DNA of 18,303 bases from contig JAJYJA010000032.1 in assembly GCA_021789795.1 (NCBI GenBank), forward strand, positions 1 to 18,303. Direction: 5' to 3'. This stretch comes from Deltaproteobacteria bacterium (GTDB lineage: Bacteria > Desulfobacterota > Desulfobulbia > Desulfobulbales > VMSU01). Below the pieces are notes generated by a model. That model was not told the origin of the DNA. It was given only the letters and a program-made list of their open reading frames with translations, and did no database searches. Shown here piece after piece: positions 1-7,938 of the stretch. Position 1 is the first letter of the stretch, and every line of letters starts with the position of its first letter. The position numbers were made by a program, and so were the translations under genes.

Positions 1-120
1 TCCCTTCGTCGCCAATACCCGCGTGATCGCCGACGTCAACGTCGTCTTGCCATGGTCTATGTGCCCAATCGTCCCTATATTTACATGCGGTTTCGTTCTC
101 TCAAACTTTTGCTTTGCCAT
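1..120 (-). CDS. tuf: Elongation factor Tu, N-terminal fragment cut by the window edge
   Basis: The first 40 codons of EF-Tu, the GTPase that delivers aminoacyl-tRNA to the ribosome, read leftward from an ATG at 118-120. The translation begins MAKQKFERTKPHVNIGTIGH and continues with IDHGKTTL, so the P-loop (G1) motif GHIDHGKT is visible at about residues 19-26. A Shine-Dalgarno GAGGAG lies about 8 nt upstream of the ATG (near 129-134). The gene is the last member of a tRNA-tuf unit, with tRNA-Thr(GGT) ending 72 bp upstream. That order matches the classic thrU-tyrU-glyT-thrT-tufB locus of E. coli, so co-transcription with the tRNAs from the promoter at 788-816 is likely. The rest of the gene lies outside the window. 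Identity is secure from the conserved N-terminus alone. Confidence 0.96.
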   Translation of the reverse strand, partial: MAKQKFERTKPHVNIGTIGHIDHGKTTLTSAITRVLATKG

Positions 121-192
121 CGTTTTTTTCTCCTCTGCCAAATTAAAATTCGGTTTATGAATTTCAACCCTGTGGAATTGCTTTCTTCAAGA

Positions 193-268
<76 letters not shown>

Positions 269-358
269 CCGCGTACTTTAACCAGCGTCCCGCCAGTCCG
301 ACATCGACTCTTGGCCGGACGCCAAACATTACCGGCAACCGTCCGCGATCTTAATTTT

Positions 359-434
359 TGGAGCGGGAAACGAGGCTCGAACTCGCAACCCTCAGCTTGG
401 AAGGCTGATGCTCTGCCAATTGAGCTATTCCCGC
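359..434 (-). tRNA. tRNA-Gly (anticodon TCC)
   Basis: A cloverleaf reads on the minus strand. The acceptor GCGGGAA pairs with TTCCCGC, and the anticodon stem TCAGC/GCTGA encloses loop CTTCCAA (anticodon TCC). The T-arm carries GTTCGAGCC, the discriminator is T, and CCA is encoded at 359-361. It lies between tRNA-Tyr and tRNA-Thr(GGT) in the same unit. Confidence 0.96.
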
Positions 435-481
435 AGGGGACACTAAAGCCGTCGAGAGAGAGACAACCTGAAACCATAAGC

Positions 482-510
482 CTCACGGCGACGGCACAAG
501 ATACCGTGAG
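482..510 (-). other. Stem-loop in the tRNA-Tyr/tRNA-Gly spacer
   Basis: A 7-bp inverted repeat CTCACGG (482-488) / CCGTGAG (504-510) with a 15-nt loop lies in the 136-bp spacer between tRNA-Tyr and tRNA-Gly. In the polycistronic precursor it could form a hairpin between the two tRNAs and might guide processing. That role is inferred; only the inverted repeat is visible. Confidence 0.35.
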
Positions 511-570
511 CGCCAGGAAAACCGTCCAAGTTCGTCATGCACGGCTCCTAAAACAGGCAAGCTAAAATCT

Positions 571-655
571 TGGTGGAGGGGGGAGGATTCGAACCTCCGA
601 AGGCATCGCCGACAGATTTACAGTCTGTTCCCTTTGGCCGCTCGGGAACCCCTCC
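571..655 (-). tRNA. tRNA-Tyr (anticodon GTA)
   Basis: A class II tRNA of 85 nt with a long variable arm reads on the minus strand. The acceptor GGAGGGG pairs with CCCCTCC. The anticodon arm has the sequence CAGACTGTAAATCTG, which gives anticodon GTA. The T-loop is TTCGAAT, the discriminator is A, and CCA is encoded at 571-573. Confidence 0.96.
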
Positions 656-701
656 CCTCGCGCTGCATTATATATCGTAACCAAGCGAAACAATGGCAAC
701 T

Positions 702-777
702 TGGAGCTGGCGATGGGAATCGAACCCGCAACCTATGGTTTACAAGACCATTGCTCTGCCAGTTGAGCTACGCCAGC
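702..777 (-). tRNA. tRNA-Thr (anticodon TGT)
   Basis: A cloverleaf reads on the minus strand. The acceptor GCTGGCG pairs with CGCCAGC, and the anticodon stem ATGGT/ACCAT encloses loop CTTGTAA (anticodon TGT). The T-loop is TTCGATT, the discriminator is T, and CCA is encoded at 702-704. It is the first gene of the tRNA-tuf unit and lies about 10 bp downstream of the predicted -10 box. Confidence 0.96.
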
Positions 778-787
778 ATAACGCGGC

Positions 788-816
788 AATATAAACGCTC
801 ACTGACCACAATTCAA
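788..816 (-). promoter_or_regulatory. Sigma70-type promoter of the tRNA-tuf operon
   Basis: On the minus strand there is a -35 TTGAAT (811-816), a 17-bp spacer and a -10 TATATT (788-793). An A/T-rich run lies just upstream (817-838) and resembles an UP element, as is usual for stable-RNA promoters. Transcription would start near 781, a few bases before tRNA-Thr(TGT). Spacing and position are good; no expression evidence is available. Confidence 0.7.
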
Positions 817-870
817 CCATTTTTTTACAAAAAGAAAGGCCACCATCACCAGCGCGGTCATGGCGGCCCA

Positions 871-892
871 CACAAAGCCGGCTATCGCCGGC
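871..892 (-). terminator. Possible weak terminator after qmoC
   Basis: A perfect 6-bp stem GCCGGC/GCCGGC (877-882 and 887-892) with a 4-nt loop lies directly downstream of the qmoC stop. On the minus strand it is followed by TTTGTG. The U-tract is short and broken, so termination would be incomplete, and read-through into the tRNA operon is possible. Confidence 0.4.
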
Positions 893-900
893 CGGGGATC

Positions 901-2082
901 TCAGGCCCTCTTGGTCACATAGTCGCTTTGGCGGTAACGCTCAAAGGCCATGGCAAAGGTTCTATACACCAGATGCGCGAATTTCGTGTAGGGCATATAC
1001 AGGAAAAGCATCATAATGGCAACCAGGTGGATGAAATAAAAACCGTAGGCCAAGGTGCCGATATGAGCCAGCCTGGTCAACTCCGAAAGCAGCCCAGAGA
1101 TGCCGACCACCGCGATCTCGTAAATCAGAAACCAGTCGTAAAAGGTGCCCTGGCTGCCGCTTACGCTCTCGTCGTTGGAACGCTTGCCCCACAGCAGCAG
1201 GATACCGTAGATCAAGGCGATGGCGGAGACATTGGCCAGGATCTTGATGGGGTCCCAGAGGGGGATGGGGCCGTGCAGGCTGGGGTTGAAGATGCCGAGC
1301 AGGTCCTTGCGGATGAAGCCGTAGGTGGTGACGATGAGCAGGCCGATAAAGGCGAGCATCAACGGCTTGTGGCCCCGCACCCGGTCTTGGTTGACGCCGC
1401 ACTCGTTAAACCGTTTGTGGGAGATGATCTCCTGTACCGCCGGCCACAGAAACTCCTTGGCGAACTGGGGGCAGGAAGGCCGGAAACCGGGCTTGGTCTC
1501 CAGACCCGCAGCCATCTTGGCCCACAGGGCGGACACCCCCTTGTAGGCGGAGAACAGGGCCAGACCGGCGGCAGGCAGCATGATGGCGTCGATGAAGAAT
1601 ACCGTCTTGGACAGATAGTGGAAATGCCACTCCCCGAAGAACTTGCCGAAATCGATCGTGCCCTCCGGCAGGTGCATGCCCCCGGAGATATACCACAAGA
1701 CCAGGATAATGGCCGCCGGCAGCCCGATCAGGATGGGCAGGTTGCTGCTGGAGCTGGCCAGTTTGGCCAGGCCGGAGGGAAATCCGTAGTAGGTGTAGGC
1801 GTAGGCCCGGATGGCGCCCAAGACATCGCCCGGCTTGGCGCCCCGGGGGCAATAGGCGGTGCAGTCGCCGCACTGGTGGCAGAGAAACACGTCCGGATCC
1901 GCGACCAGCTTGTCCTTCAAGCCCCACTGGGCCCAGATCATCTCCTTTCTGGGAAACGGCTTCTGGTCGGAAGACAGCGGGCACACCACCGAGCAGGTGG
2001 CGCACTGGTAGCACTTCTTTAAGGTGTCCCCGCCCGCCCCTTTCAGGTACTTAATGAATTGTAAGTCAGAGTTAATCTGCAT
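901..2082 (-). CDS. qmoC: QmoC, membrane subunit of the quinone-interacting membrane-bound oxidoreductase
   Basis: A 393-residue protein joining an HdrC-like ferredoxin part to an HdrE/NarI-like membrane part, the arrangement known for QmoC. Two [4Fe-4S] motifs are visible near the N-terminus: C24-x2-C27-x2-C30-x3-C34-P and C68-x2-C71-x2-C74-x3-C78-P. From about residue 108 onward there are roughly six hydrophobic segments with scattered histidines that could bind haem b, including one in FYFIHLVAIMM. In sulfate reducers QmoABC is thought to carry electrons between menaquinol and APS reductase. The start ATG has the strong ribosome site AAGGAGAGG a few bases upstream. It is the last gene of qmoABC, 79 bp after qmoB, with a stable stem-loop in that gap. 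The length fits the family and no cluster cysteine is missing. Confidence 0.93.
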   Translation of the reverse strand: MQINSDLQFIKYLKGAGGDTLKKCYQCATCSVVCPLSSDQKPFPRKEMIWAQWGLKDKLVADPDVFLCHQCGDCTAYCPRGAKPGDVLGAIRAYAYTYYGFPSGLAKLASSSSNLPILIGLPAAIILVLWYISGGMHLPEGTIDFGKFFGEWHFHYLSKTVFFIDAIMLPAAGLALFSAYKGVSALWAKMAAGLETKPGFRPSCPQFAKEFLWPAVQEIISHKRFNECGVNQDRVRGHKPLMLAFIGLLIVTTYGFIRKDLLGIFNPSLHGPIPLWDPIKILANVSAIALIYGILLLWGKRSNDESVSGSQGTFYDWFLIYEIAVVGISGLLSELTRLAHIGTLAYGFYFIHLVAIMMLFLYMPYTKFAHLVYRTFAMAFERYRQSDYVTKRA

Positions 2083-2111
2083 TTATCCTCTCCTTTCTCG
2101 CAGGTGTGGAA

Positions 2112-2148
2112 CCGGCGGCCCAGGGCCTCGCCCGCATAGGGCCGCCGG
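2112..2148 (-). promoter_or_regulatory. Strong stem-loop in the qmoB-qmoC intergenic gap
   Basis: A perfect 10-bp inverted repeat, CCGGCGGCCC (2112-2121) and GGGCCGCCGG (2139-2148), has a 17-nt loop. It begins 13 bases beyond the qmoB stop on the minus strand and ends about 30 bases before the qmoC start. No U-run follows it, so it does not look like a full terminator. A processing, stabilising or partial attenuation site that sets the qmoC dose relative to qmoAB is the likely role (inference). Confidence 0.6.
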
Positions 2149-2161
2149 CCTGTTCACAGCA

Positions 2162-4396
2162 TCAATAGCCCTTGAACGGATTCGGGCCCAGCCCCTTGAT
2201 CTCTTCCACGAACTCGTTGATCACCGCGGCCACGGAGTCGTAATCGGAGATGGCCACCTGCCGCACGGCGCAACGCTCCGGCTCCAAGCCCAGGGTGGAG
2301 AGGGTCTCGCCGATATTCTCCATCCGGCGATTGGCGATCTCGCTGCCCTTGACAAAGTGGCACTGGTAGTCATCGCCGTACCGGCAACCCAAGAGGATGG
2401 CGCCGTCCATGCCGGACGACAGGGCATCCTTGATCCAGACCATGTTCACCGATCCCAGGCAGCGGACCGGCACCACCCGCACCAGGTTGCTGATCTTTTG
2501 ATGACGCATCCCGGCCATGTCCAGGCAGGGATAGGCGTCGTTCTCGCAGACCAGGGCCAGGATGCGCAGCTTGTCCTCGTCGTCGTCCGGCACCTCGATG
2601 GACTTGATCATCGAGCCGATCATATCGACGTTGTAGTTCTTAAAGCCGATGATCCGCTCCGGGCAGGCCCCCATGCAGGTGCCGCAACGGCGGCAGCGGG
2701 TGGGGTTGGGCTTGGGCGTCCCCTTCTCGTCGTCGTCTAGGGCGCCGAAGGGACACTCCTCGGTGCAGCGCTTGCACTGGGTGCAACGCTGGAAGAAGAA
2801 CTCCGGGTAAGTGGGATCACCGGAGCGGGGATGCACCGCCACCCCGCGATCGGCGGACTCCATGCACTGGATGGCCTTCAGGGCGGCGCCGGTGGCGTCG
2901 TCGATGGTCTCCTCCATGGTCTGGGCCTTACGCACCCCGCCGCAGGTGTAGATGCCGGTGCGCCGGGTCTCATAGGGGAAGCAGATGAAGTGGGAGTCGG
3001 CGTAGCCGTCGAAGAGATCGAGGTCCAGGAAGGCCGGTCCCTGGCGATAGGCCAGGTTGATGGAGTTTTCGTGCTTGGTGGTCGGCACCATGCCGGCGGC
3101 CAAGACCACCATATCGACATCCAGCTCCAGGTCTTCGTTCAACAGGGTGTTCTTGGCAATCACCCTAAGACCGCCGCCCGCCTCCTCCACCTGGGTGACC
3201 TGGGCCTTGGTCAACATGATGCCGTCCTCGTTCTGCGCCCCCTTGTAGAACATCTCCATGTTACCGGGGGTACGCATGTGCTGATAGAGGATATAGGCGA
3301 TGCCGTTGGCGTTGTCCTCCCGGACGTAACGGGCCTGCTTTAGGGCCACCATGGAGGTGACCGAGTTGCAGAAGGGGAAATCGGCGTCGTCCTCCGCCCC
3401 GCCGGGGCTCTGCACGAAGGCGACCTTGGCCGGCACCTTGCCGGTCTTGGCCAGTTTCTCGAACTCGGCGTTGGTGACCACGTTCTTCAACTTCCCGTGC
3501 CCCAGGTGCTCGTAGGCAGAGACGTCGGCCGGCGTCCAGCCGGTGGCGAGCACAACCGCCCCGAAATTCAAGGCCTCGGGGTTCTCGGCGGTATATACCT
3601 GCTTGCCGACGTTGGGGTCCTCCATCTGCCCCTTGGCGATCAAGTCCTGCTGATCGACCGTGACCTTGGCCGGGGCGTCCCACTCACTGGTGGTGCCCGC
3701 CGGTTTCAGGGTAACCTTGAAGGCGCCAGGCGCCCCGCCGATCCGAGCCACCTCGGTCTCGGTCTTGACGGTGATGTTGGAGTCGGCCTCCACCTCCTTG
3801 ACCAGGGTGGCGATGGTGGGATTCTCCAGATCGGTCCAGGGGGCCTTGGTGGGAAACTGCTTGCGCCAGCCGGTGGCCTTGCCACCCAGGGCGGCGGCCT
3901 TCTCGATCAGGGTGACGCTGTAGCCGGCCTTGGCCGCCTCGCGGGCGGCGGTGAGACCCGCGACCCCGCCGCCCATCACCAAGATGTCCTTGGTGATATT
4001 CTCGAGTTTGTAAGGCTCGGGCAGCTCCTCCTTCTGGGCCTTGGTGCAGGCCATGCGGATATTGTCCGCGGCCAACTCCTGGACGTATTCGGCGTCCGCG
4101 TCCTCGCCCTGGCACCAGACGCACTGCTCGCGCAGGTTGGCCCGGACCACGATCTTGTCGTCGCCGAAGTCGAACTCGTCCTGCATCACCCTAAACGAGC
4201 AGGCGCCGATCACCAGGGTGTTGGCGCCGGCGGCGATATCGGCCTCGATCATCTCCCGGCCAGCCTTGGAGCACAGGGCCTCGTGGGTCTTGCAGGGGAA
4301 TTTCATGCCCGTGGCCACCTTGGCCAGGGCCTCGCAGTCCACACCGGCGCCGATGCCGCATCCCGAACAAATATAGGCTTGAGTTTTCTTATCCAT
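2162..4396 (-). CDS. qmoB: QmoB, HdrA-like flavoprotein with ferredoxin and MvhD-like domains
   Basis: A 744-residue cytoplasmic iron-sulfur flavoprotein of the Qmo complex. An N-terminal cysteine-rich segment (C10, C13, C21, C35, C42) is followed by an HdrA-like FAD domain with GGGVAGLTAAREAA at about 142-155. A two-cluster ferredoxin insert follows, with C538-x2-C541-x2-C544-x3-C548-P and C568-x2-C571-x2-C574-x3-C578-P. The C-terminal part (about 610-735) resembles MvhD, the F420-non-reducing hydrogenase delta subunit, with cysteines at 617, 624, 646, 671 and 679. This domain order is typical of QmoB. HdrA relatives carry out electron transfer and sometimes bifurcation, so QmoB is a candidate docking subunit for APS reductase (inference). 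Its ATG lies 5 bp after the qmoA stop and its ribosome site AGGAGA is formed by the last qmoA codons, which suggests translational coupling. Confidence 0.94.
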   Translation of the reverse strand: MDKKTQAYICSGCGIGAGVDCEALAKVATGMKFPCKTHEALCSKAGREMIEADIAAGANTLVIGACSFRVMQDEFDFGDDKIVVRANLREQCVWCQGEDADAEYVQELAADNIRMACTKAQKEELPEPYKLENITKDILVMGGGVAGLTAAREAAKAGYSVTLIEKAAALGGKATGWRKQFPTKAPWTDLENPTIATLVKEVEADSNITVKTETEVARIGGAPGAFKVTLKPAGTTSEWDAPAKVTVDQQDLIAKGQMEDPNVGKQVYTAENPEALNFGAVVLATGWTPADVSAYEHLGHGKLKNVVTNAEFEKLAKTGKVPAKVAFVQSPGGAEDDADFPFCNSVTSMVALKQARYVREDNANGIAYILYQHMRTPGNMEMFYKGAQNEDGIMLTKAQVTQVEEAGGGLRVIAKNTLLNEDLELDVDMVVLAAGMVPTTKHENSINLAYRQGPAFLDLDLFDGYADSHFICFPYETRRTGIYTCGGVRKAQTMEETIDDATGAALKAIQCMESADRGVAVHPRSGDPTYPEFFFQRCTQCKRCTEECPFGALDDDEKGTPKPNPTRCRRCGTCMGACPERIIGFKNYNVDMIGSMIKSIEVPDDDEDKLRILALVCENDAYPCLDMAGMRHQKISNLVRVVPVRCLGSVNMVWIKDALSSGMDGAILLGCRYGDDYQCHFVKGSEIANRRMENIGETLSTLGLEPERCAVRQVAISDYDSVAAVINEFVEEIKGLGPNPFKGY

Positions 4397-4401
4397 CGAA
4401 C

Positions 4402-5661
4402 TTATCTCCTTGAGGCTTGAATTGCTTTTAAGGCGGCGGCGGTGGCGTTCTGGGTGGCGGTGACCACGTCAGAGGCCTTCTTGGCGCAACCGGCGGCCAG
4501 CATGGCCCGGTCGGCGTCGCTGACGATAAAGCCGTTCTTGTCCATGGCCACCCCTGGCAGGGAGGCCATGCCCTTGGCGGCGGGCTCCATGCCGGTGGCC
4601 AGGATGGCCAGATCCACCTTCTGCCTGACCTTGTCGCCGGTGACGGCGTTCTCGGCGACCAGGGTCACCCCACCGTCGCCCTCGGCGACGATGTCGGCCA
4701 CCTTGCCCTTGATGAAGAAGGTCTTGGGATCGGCCATCAGCTTCTCGCGGAACTTCTCATACTTGCCGGGGGTGCGCAGGTCGATGTAGAAGACGTAGAT
4801 CGGGGCCTCGGGATAACGCTCCCGGATATAGGTGATCTGCTTCATGGTGGCCATGCAGCAGATATAGGAGCAGAACTCCAGGTGATTCTCGTCGCGGGAG
4901 CCGGCGCACTGCACAAAGGCGAAGCTCTGCGGCTCCTTGTTGTCGCCGGGCCGCAGGATCTTGCCGCCGGTCGGGCCCGCCGGGGCGGCCAGGCGCTCCA
5001 TCATCATGTTGGTGATGATGGCGTCGGAGGAGTTGAACTTCAGATTATCCATCCGGGTGGGGTCATAGGGGTTCCAGCCCGTGGCCCAGACGATGGCGGC
5101 CACGTTCAGCTTGAAGCTCTTGGCCTGCATGTCCATCTCGATGGCCCCGTACTTGCAGGCCTCAACGCACTTGCCGCAACGGGTGCAGGCGCTGGGGTCG
5201 ATGACGTAACGCATGGGAAAGGCCATCTCGTGGGCCTTGTAGATGGCCTTGGTCTTGTCCATGTTGAAGTTGAAGGCGTTGGCCCGGCTCTCCGGGCAGG
5301 CGTCAACGCAGGCGTTACAGGCGGTGCAGTTGGCGTTGACGTAGCGGGGGGCCGTCTCCAGGGTGACCTCGTAGCTGCCCGCCGAACCGGACACCGCCTT
5401 GACCGTGGTCATGGTGTAGGTGCGCACCTTGCGGTTGTTCTTGATCCGCTTGAAGTTGATCTCCATGCCACAGGAGGGGGGACACAACTTGGGGAAATAC
5501 TGGTTGAGCTGCGCCACCCGGCCACCCAGATAGGGATTCTTTTCCACCAAAAATACGTCCTTGCCCACTTCAGCGGCTTCCAAGGCTGCGGTCATGCCAC
5601 TGATTCCGCCGCCCACGACCAGCACCGCACCCATGTTAGGTGCTCCACCTGCGTCTGTCAT
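4402..5661 (-). CDS. qmoA: QmoA, HdrA-like FAD/iron-sulfur subunit of the Qmo complex
   Basis: A 419-residue HdrA-like flavoprotein, first gene of qmoABC. The dinucleotide-binding motif VVGGGISGMTAALEAA starts at about residue 15, followed by VEKNPYLGGR and the HdrA-like stretch YFPKLCPPSCGMEIN. Two ferredoxin-like motifs are visible, C112-x2-C115-x2-C118-x3-C122-P and C159-x2-C162-x2-C165-x3-C169. A second FAD-binding stretch (LAILATGMEPA) lies towards the C-terminus. In the known complex QmoA and QmoB sit on the cytoplasmic face and relay electrons to AprBA. The start ATG has GGAGGAG upstream. The gene follows aprA after a 207-bp gap that holds the apr terminator and a symmetric palindrome, so it probably has its own promoter. 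The identification is firm because the three qmo genes occur in the canonical order next to aprBA. Confidence 0.94.
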   Translation of the reverse strand: MTDAGGAPNMGAVLVVGGGISGMTAALEAAEVGKDVFLVEKNPYLGGRVAQLNQYFPKLCPPSCGMEINFKRIKNNRKVRTYTMTTVKAVSGSAGSYEVTLETAPRYVNANCTACNACVDACPESRANAFNFNMDKTKAIYKAHEMAFPMRYVIDPSACTRCGKCVEACKYGAIEMDMQAKSFKLNVAAIVWATGWNPYDPTRMDNLKFNSSDAIITNMMMERLAAPAGPTGGKILRPGDNKEPQSFAFVQCAGSRDENHLEFCSYICCMATMKQITYIRERYPEAPIYVFYIDLRTPGKYEKFREKLMADPKTFFIKGKVADIVAEGDGGVTLVAENAVTGDKVRQKVDLAILATGMEPAAKGMASLPGVAMDKNGFIVSDADRAMLAAGCAKKASDVVTATQNATAAALKAIQASRR

Positions 5662-5707
5662 GCCTCTCCTCCATTTAAGAGTGTTAAGTTGATGAAAAAC
5701 ATTTCCC

Positions 5708-5750
5708 GTGGCTGAATCTAATCCTCAAGTAACGCATTAAACTCAGCCAC
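5708..5750 (-). promoter_or_regulatory. Symmetric operator-like palindrome upstream of qmoA
   Basis: An interrupted dyad of 43 bp: GTGGCTGA (5708-5715) and TCAGCCAC (5743-5750) on the outside, then at equal distance inside TAAT (5719-5722) and ATTA (5736-5739), around a 13-bp centre. It lies 47-89 bp upstream of the qmoA ATG and downstream of the aprA terminator. The nested symmetry looks like a binding site for a dimeric regulator, or a leader RNA hairpin. No U-run follows it towards qmoA, so it is not a terminator in that direction. Confidence 0.55.
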
Positions 5751-5780
5751 AAAAAATGTCGTCCCCTGGTCTTGATAGAA

Positions 5781-5818
5781 AAATCTCCAGGCGCCCAAAT
5801 ATCGGCGCCTGGAGATTT
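5781..5818 (-). terminator. Intrinsic terminator of aprBA
   Basis: A perfect 15-bp stem, AAATCTCCAGGCGCC (5781-5795) and GGCGCCTGGAGATTT (5804-5818), with an 8-nt loop. On the minus strand the stem runs directly into TTTTTC. It lies about 50 bp past the aprA stop and before qmoA. It should end most aprBA transcripts and separate the abundant aprBA message from qmoABC. Confidence 0.9.
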
Positions 5819-5868
5819 CATGTCACTAAAGCAACTGACCGGCAATCAGCCGTTGCCCGAAACCAGAA

Positions 5869-7884
5869 TTACAGCCAGGGATCGGTCTCAACGACATTGA
5901 TGCAGTTGACCTTCTCACACTTCCACTCCTTGCTCTTCGGATCGAAGGTGGAGTTGACGAAGGCCTTCCAGTTGGCATCGTCACAGGTCGGATAATCTGA
6001 CCGGTAGTAGAAGCCCGGATAACGGGACTCCTTGCGGAACTCGATGTGACGGATGTGGGTCTCCACGCACCAGATGCGGTGGTAGTTTTCCCAGGCCCGC
6101 ATCAACTCGTGCAGATCGCCGGCGGCCATCAGCTCGGCGTCCTCGCGCAGCATGCGGAGCAGGTCGAGGCAGATGTTCAGGAGCTTGCCCGAGGTCATGT
6201 AGTAGGTGGCCACGCCGCCGCCGTACTCGTCGGTGGCCTTCATCAGACGCATCATCAGGCCGGCAGGCTTGCAGTAGTTGGGGTTGACGTCGGCGGCGGT
6301 GGTGGCGCCGACATGCTCGTGATAGCGTCTAACCGGGGCGTAGATCTCGTCGGCCAGCTGCTGGGCGGTCTGGGACAGCTCCGGGTTGAAGGAGGCGTTG
6401 TCGCGGCAGTACTTGACCATCTGCTTGGCCACGATCCGACCCTCGGCGTGGGAACCGGAGGAGAACTTGTGACCGGAGGCGCCGACGCCGTCACCGGCGG
6501 TGAACAGGCCGTTGACGGTGGTCATCCGGTTGTAGCCCCACTTGTACTGATGGGAACGCGGGCCATCGACGGTCGGGACCCAGGCCTCGTTCGGGCCGGA
6601 GACCCAGATGCCGCAGCAACCGGAGTGAGAACCCAGCATGTACGGTTCGGTGGGCATGATCTCGGAACCGACCTTCTCCGGCTCGATGTTCATCCCGGCC
6701 CACAGACCGGCCTGACCAACGGACATGTCCAGGAAGTCTTCCCAGGCCTCGGACTCGAGGTGCTTCCAGTACTTCTTGACCTCCTTGTCGTCCATGCCGG
6801 CGGCCTTCTTGGCATCCAGGAAGGCGTTCAAGGCGACGTCGGTGGCCATGTAGATCGGGCCGCGACCGGCCTTCAGCTCGTTCAGCATCAGGTGGTTACG
6901 CAGACAGGTCGGGGTGACGGCAGAGGCGCCATAGGGCATGAACTTGGAGAGCTCCTCCTTGACCGAATCGCTGTTGGCGTAGAACTCGCCCAGACCGTTC
7001 TGCACCTTGGCCTTAAACAGCAGGAACCAGGCGCCGACCGGGCCGTAACCGTCCTTGAAGCGGGCCGGGGTGAAGCGGTTCTCCATCATGGTCAGGGTAG
7101 CGCCAACCTGGGCGCACATGGTGTAGGTGGAGCCGGCGTTCCAGACCGGATACCAGGCCCGGCCCTTGCCCTCACCGGTGGACCGGGGACGGAAGATGTT
7201 GACCGCGCCGCCGCAGGCGACCAGCATGGCCTTACACTTGAACACGTGCACCTTGTTCTCGCGGGTGGAGAAGCCAACCGCACCGGCGATGGTGTTCTCC
7301 TTGTTCTTGTCGAGCAGCAGCTTGACGATGAAGACGCGCTCCAGGCAGTTGGCCTCGCCCAGGGCCTTCTTGGCCGGCTCGGCAACGATGCACTTGTAGG
7401 ACTCGCCGTTGATCATGATCTGCCACTTGCCGGTGCGCACCGGCTTGCCGCCCTGAGGCAGGGTCGGGGCCGGCTTGGAGCCGTCCAGGTTGGAGCCGTC
7501 GTCAGCCACCTTCCAGATCGGCAGGCCCCACTCCTCGAACAGGTGCACGGAGTCGTCAACGTGACGGCCCAGATCGTAGATCAGATCCTCGCGCACCACG
7601 CCCATCAGGTCGTTACGCACCATCTTGACGTAGTTCTCGATCGGATTCTCGCCGATGTAGGTGTTGATGGCGGACAGGCCCTGGGCCACGGCGCCGGAAC
7701 GCTCCATGGAGGCCTTGTCAACTAGGGTGATCTTCATGTCGGCCGGGGCCCACTTCTTGATCTCAAAGGCACAACCGCAAGCGGCCATACCACCGCCGAC
7801 GATCAGCACGTCAACGTTATGCTCGACAATCTCCGGATTGGTAACCGCGGGCAACTCGCCCAGTGGCTGATTAGGTAACGCCAT
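5869..7884 (-). CDS. aprA: Adenylylsulfate (APS) reductase alpha subunit
   Basis: A 671-residue FAD subunit of dissimilatory APS reductase, which interconverts APS and sulfite plus AMP in the cytoplasm. The N-terminus carries the FAD-binding stretch VDVLIVGGGMAACGCAFEI at about 24-42, followed by VDKASMERSGAVAQGLSAIN, typical of the fumarate reductase/AprA flavoprotein family. The central region has FKCKAMLVACGGA and the conserved block TVNGLFTAGDGVGASGHKFS. The C-terminal helical region ends in ETDPWL. No FeS motif is present; the clusters sit on AprB, whose gene lies 54 bp upstream. The ribosome site AGGAGGA precedes the ATG. Length and sequence fit family AprA well. Codon use is highly biased (for example frequent AAC and CTG), consistent with strong expression. 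The gene is followed by a strong terminator. Confidence 0.97.
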   Translation of the reverse strand: MALPNQPLGELPAVTNPEIVEHNVDVLIVGGGMAACGCAFEIKKWAPADMKITLVDKASMERSGAVAQGLSAINTYIGENPIENYVKMVRNDLMGVVREDLIYDLGRHVDDSVHLFEEWGLPIWKVADDGSNLDGSKPAPTLPQGGKPVRTGKWQIMINGESYKCIVAEPAKKALGEANCLERVFIVKLLLDKNKENTIAGAVGFSTRENKVHVFKCKAMLVACGGAVNIFRPRSTGEGKGRAWYPVWNAGSTYTMCAQVGATLTMMENRFTPARFKDGYGPVGAWFLLFKAKVQNGLGEFYANSDSVKEELSKFMPYGASAVTPTCLRNHLMLNELKAGRGPIYMATDVALNAFLDAKKAAGMDDKEVKKYWKHLESEAWEDFLDMSVGQAGLWAGMNIEPEKVGSEIMPTEPYMLGSHSGCCGIWVSGPNEAWVPTVDGPRSHQYKWGYNRMTTVNGLFTAGDGVGASGHKFSSGSHAEGRIVAKQMVKYCRDNASFNPELSQTAQQLADEIYAPVRRYHEHVGATTAADVNPNYCKPAGLMMRLMKATDEYGGGVATYYMTSGKLLNICLDLLRMLREDAELMAAGDLHELMRAWENYHRIWCVETHIRHIEFRKESRYPGFYYRSDYPTCDDANWKAFVNSTFDPKSKEWKCEKVNCINVVETDPWL

Positions 7885-7938
7885 TGTAATTCCTCCTAAA
7901 ATGTATTGTTCAAAATAAGGTTAGGCAGCGAGTTTCAA

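Noticed and set aside
799..900. An open frame directly after the qmoC TGA, in the same frame, ending in a hydrophobic stretch (MTALVMVAFLFVKKW), as a small gene or a read-through tail.
   Set aside because: QmoC already has normal length and a natural end. There is no ribosome site before the internal ATG, the hydrophobic codons come from the A/T-rich upstream part of the tRNA promoter, and the hairpin after the TGA lacks a SECIS-like loop and spacing.
2831..4420. Long plus-strand open frames opposite qmoA, qmoB, aprA and the GT fusion.
   Set aside because: They mirror the GC-rich codon pattern of the real minus-strand genes, lack ribosome sites and show no recognisable domains.
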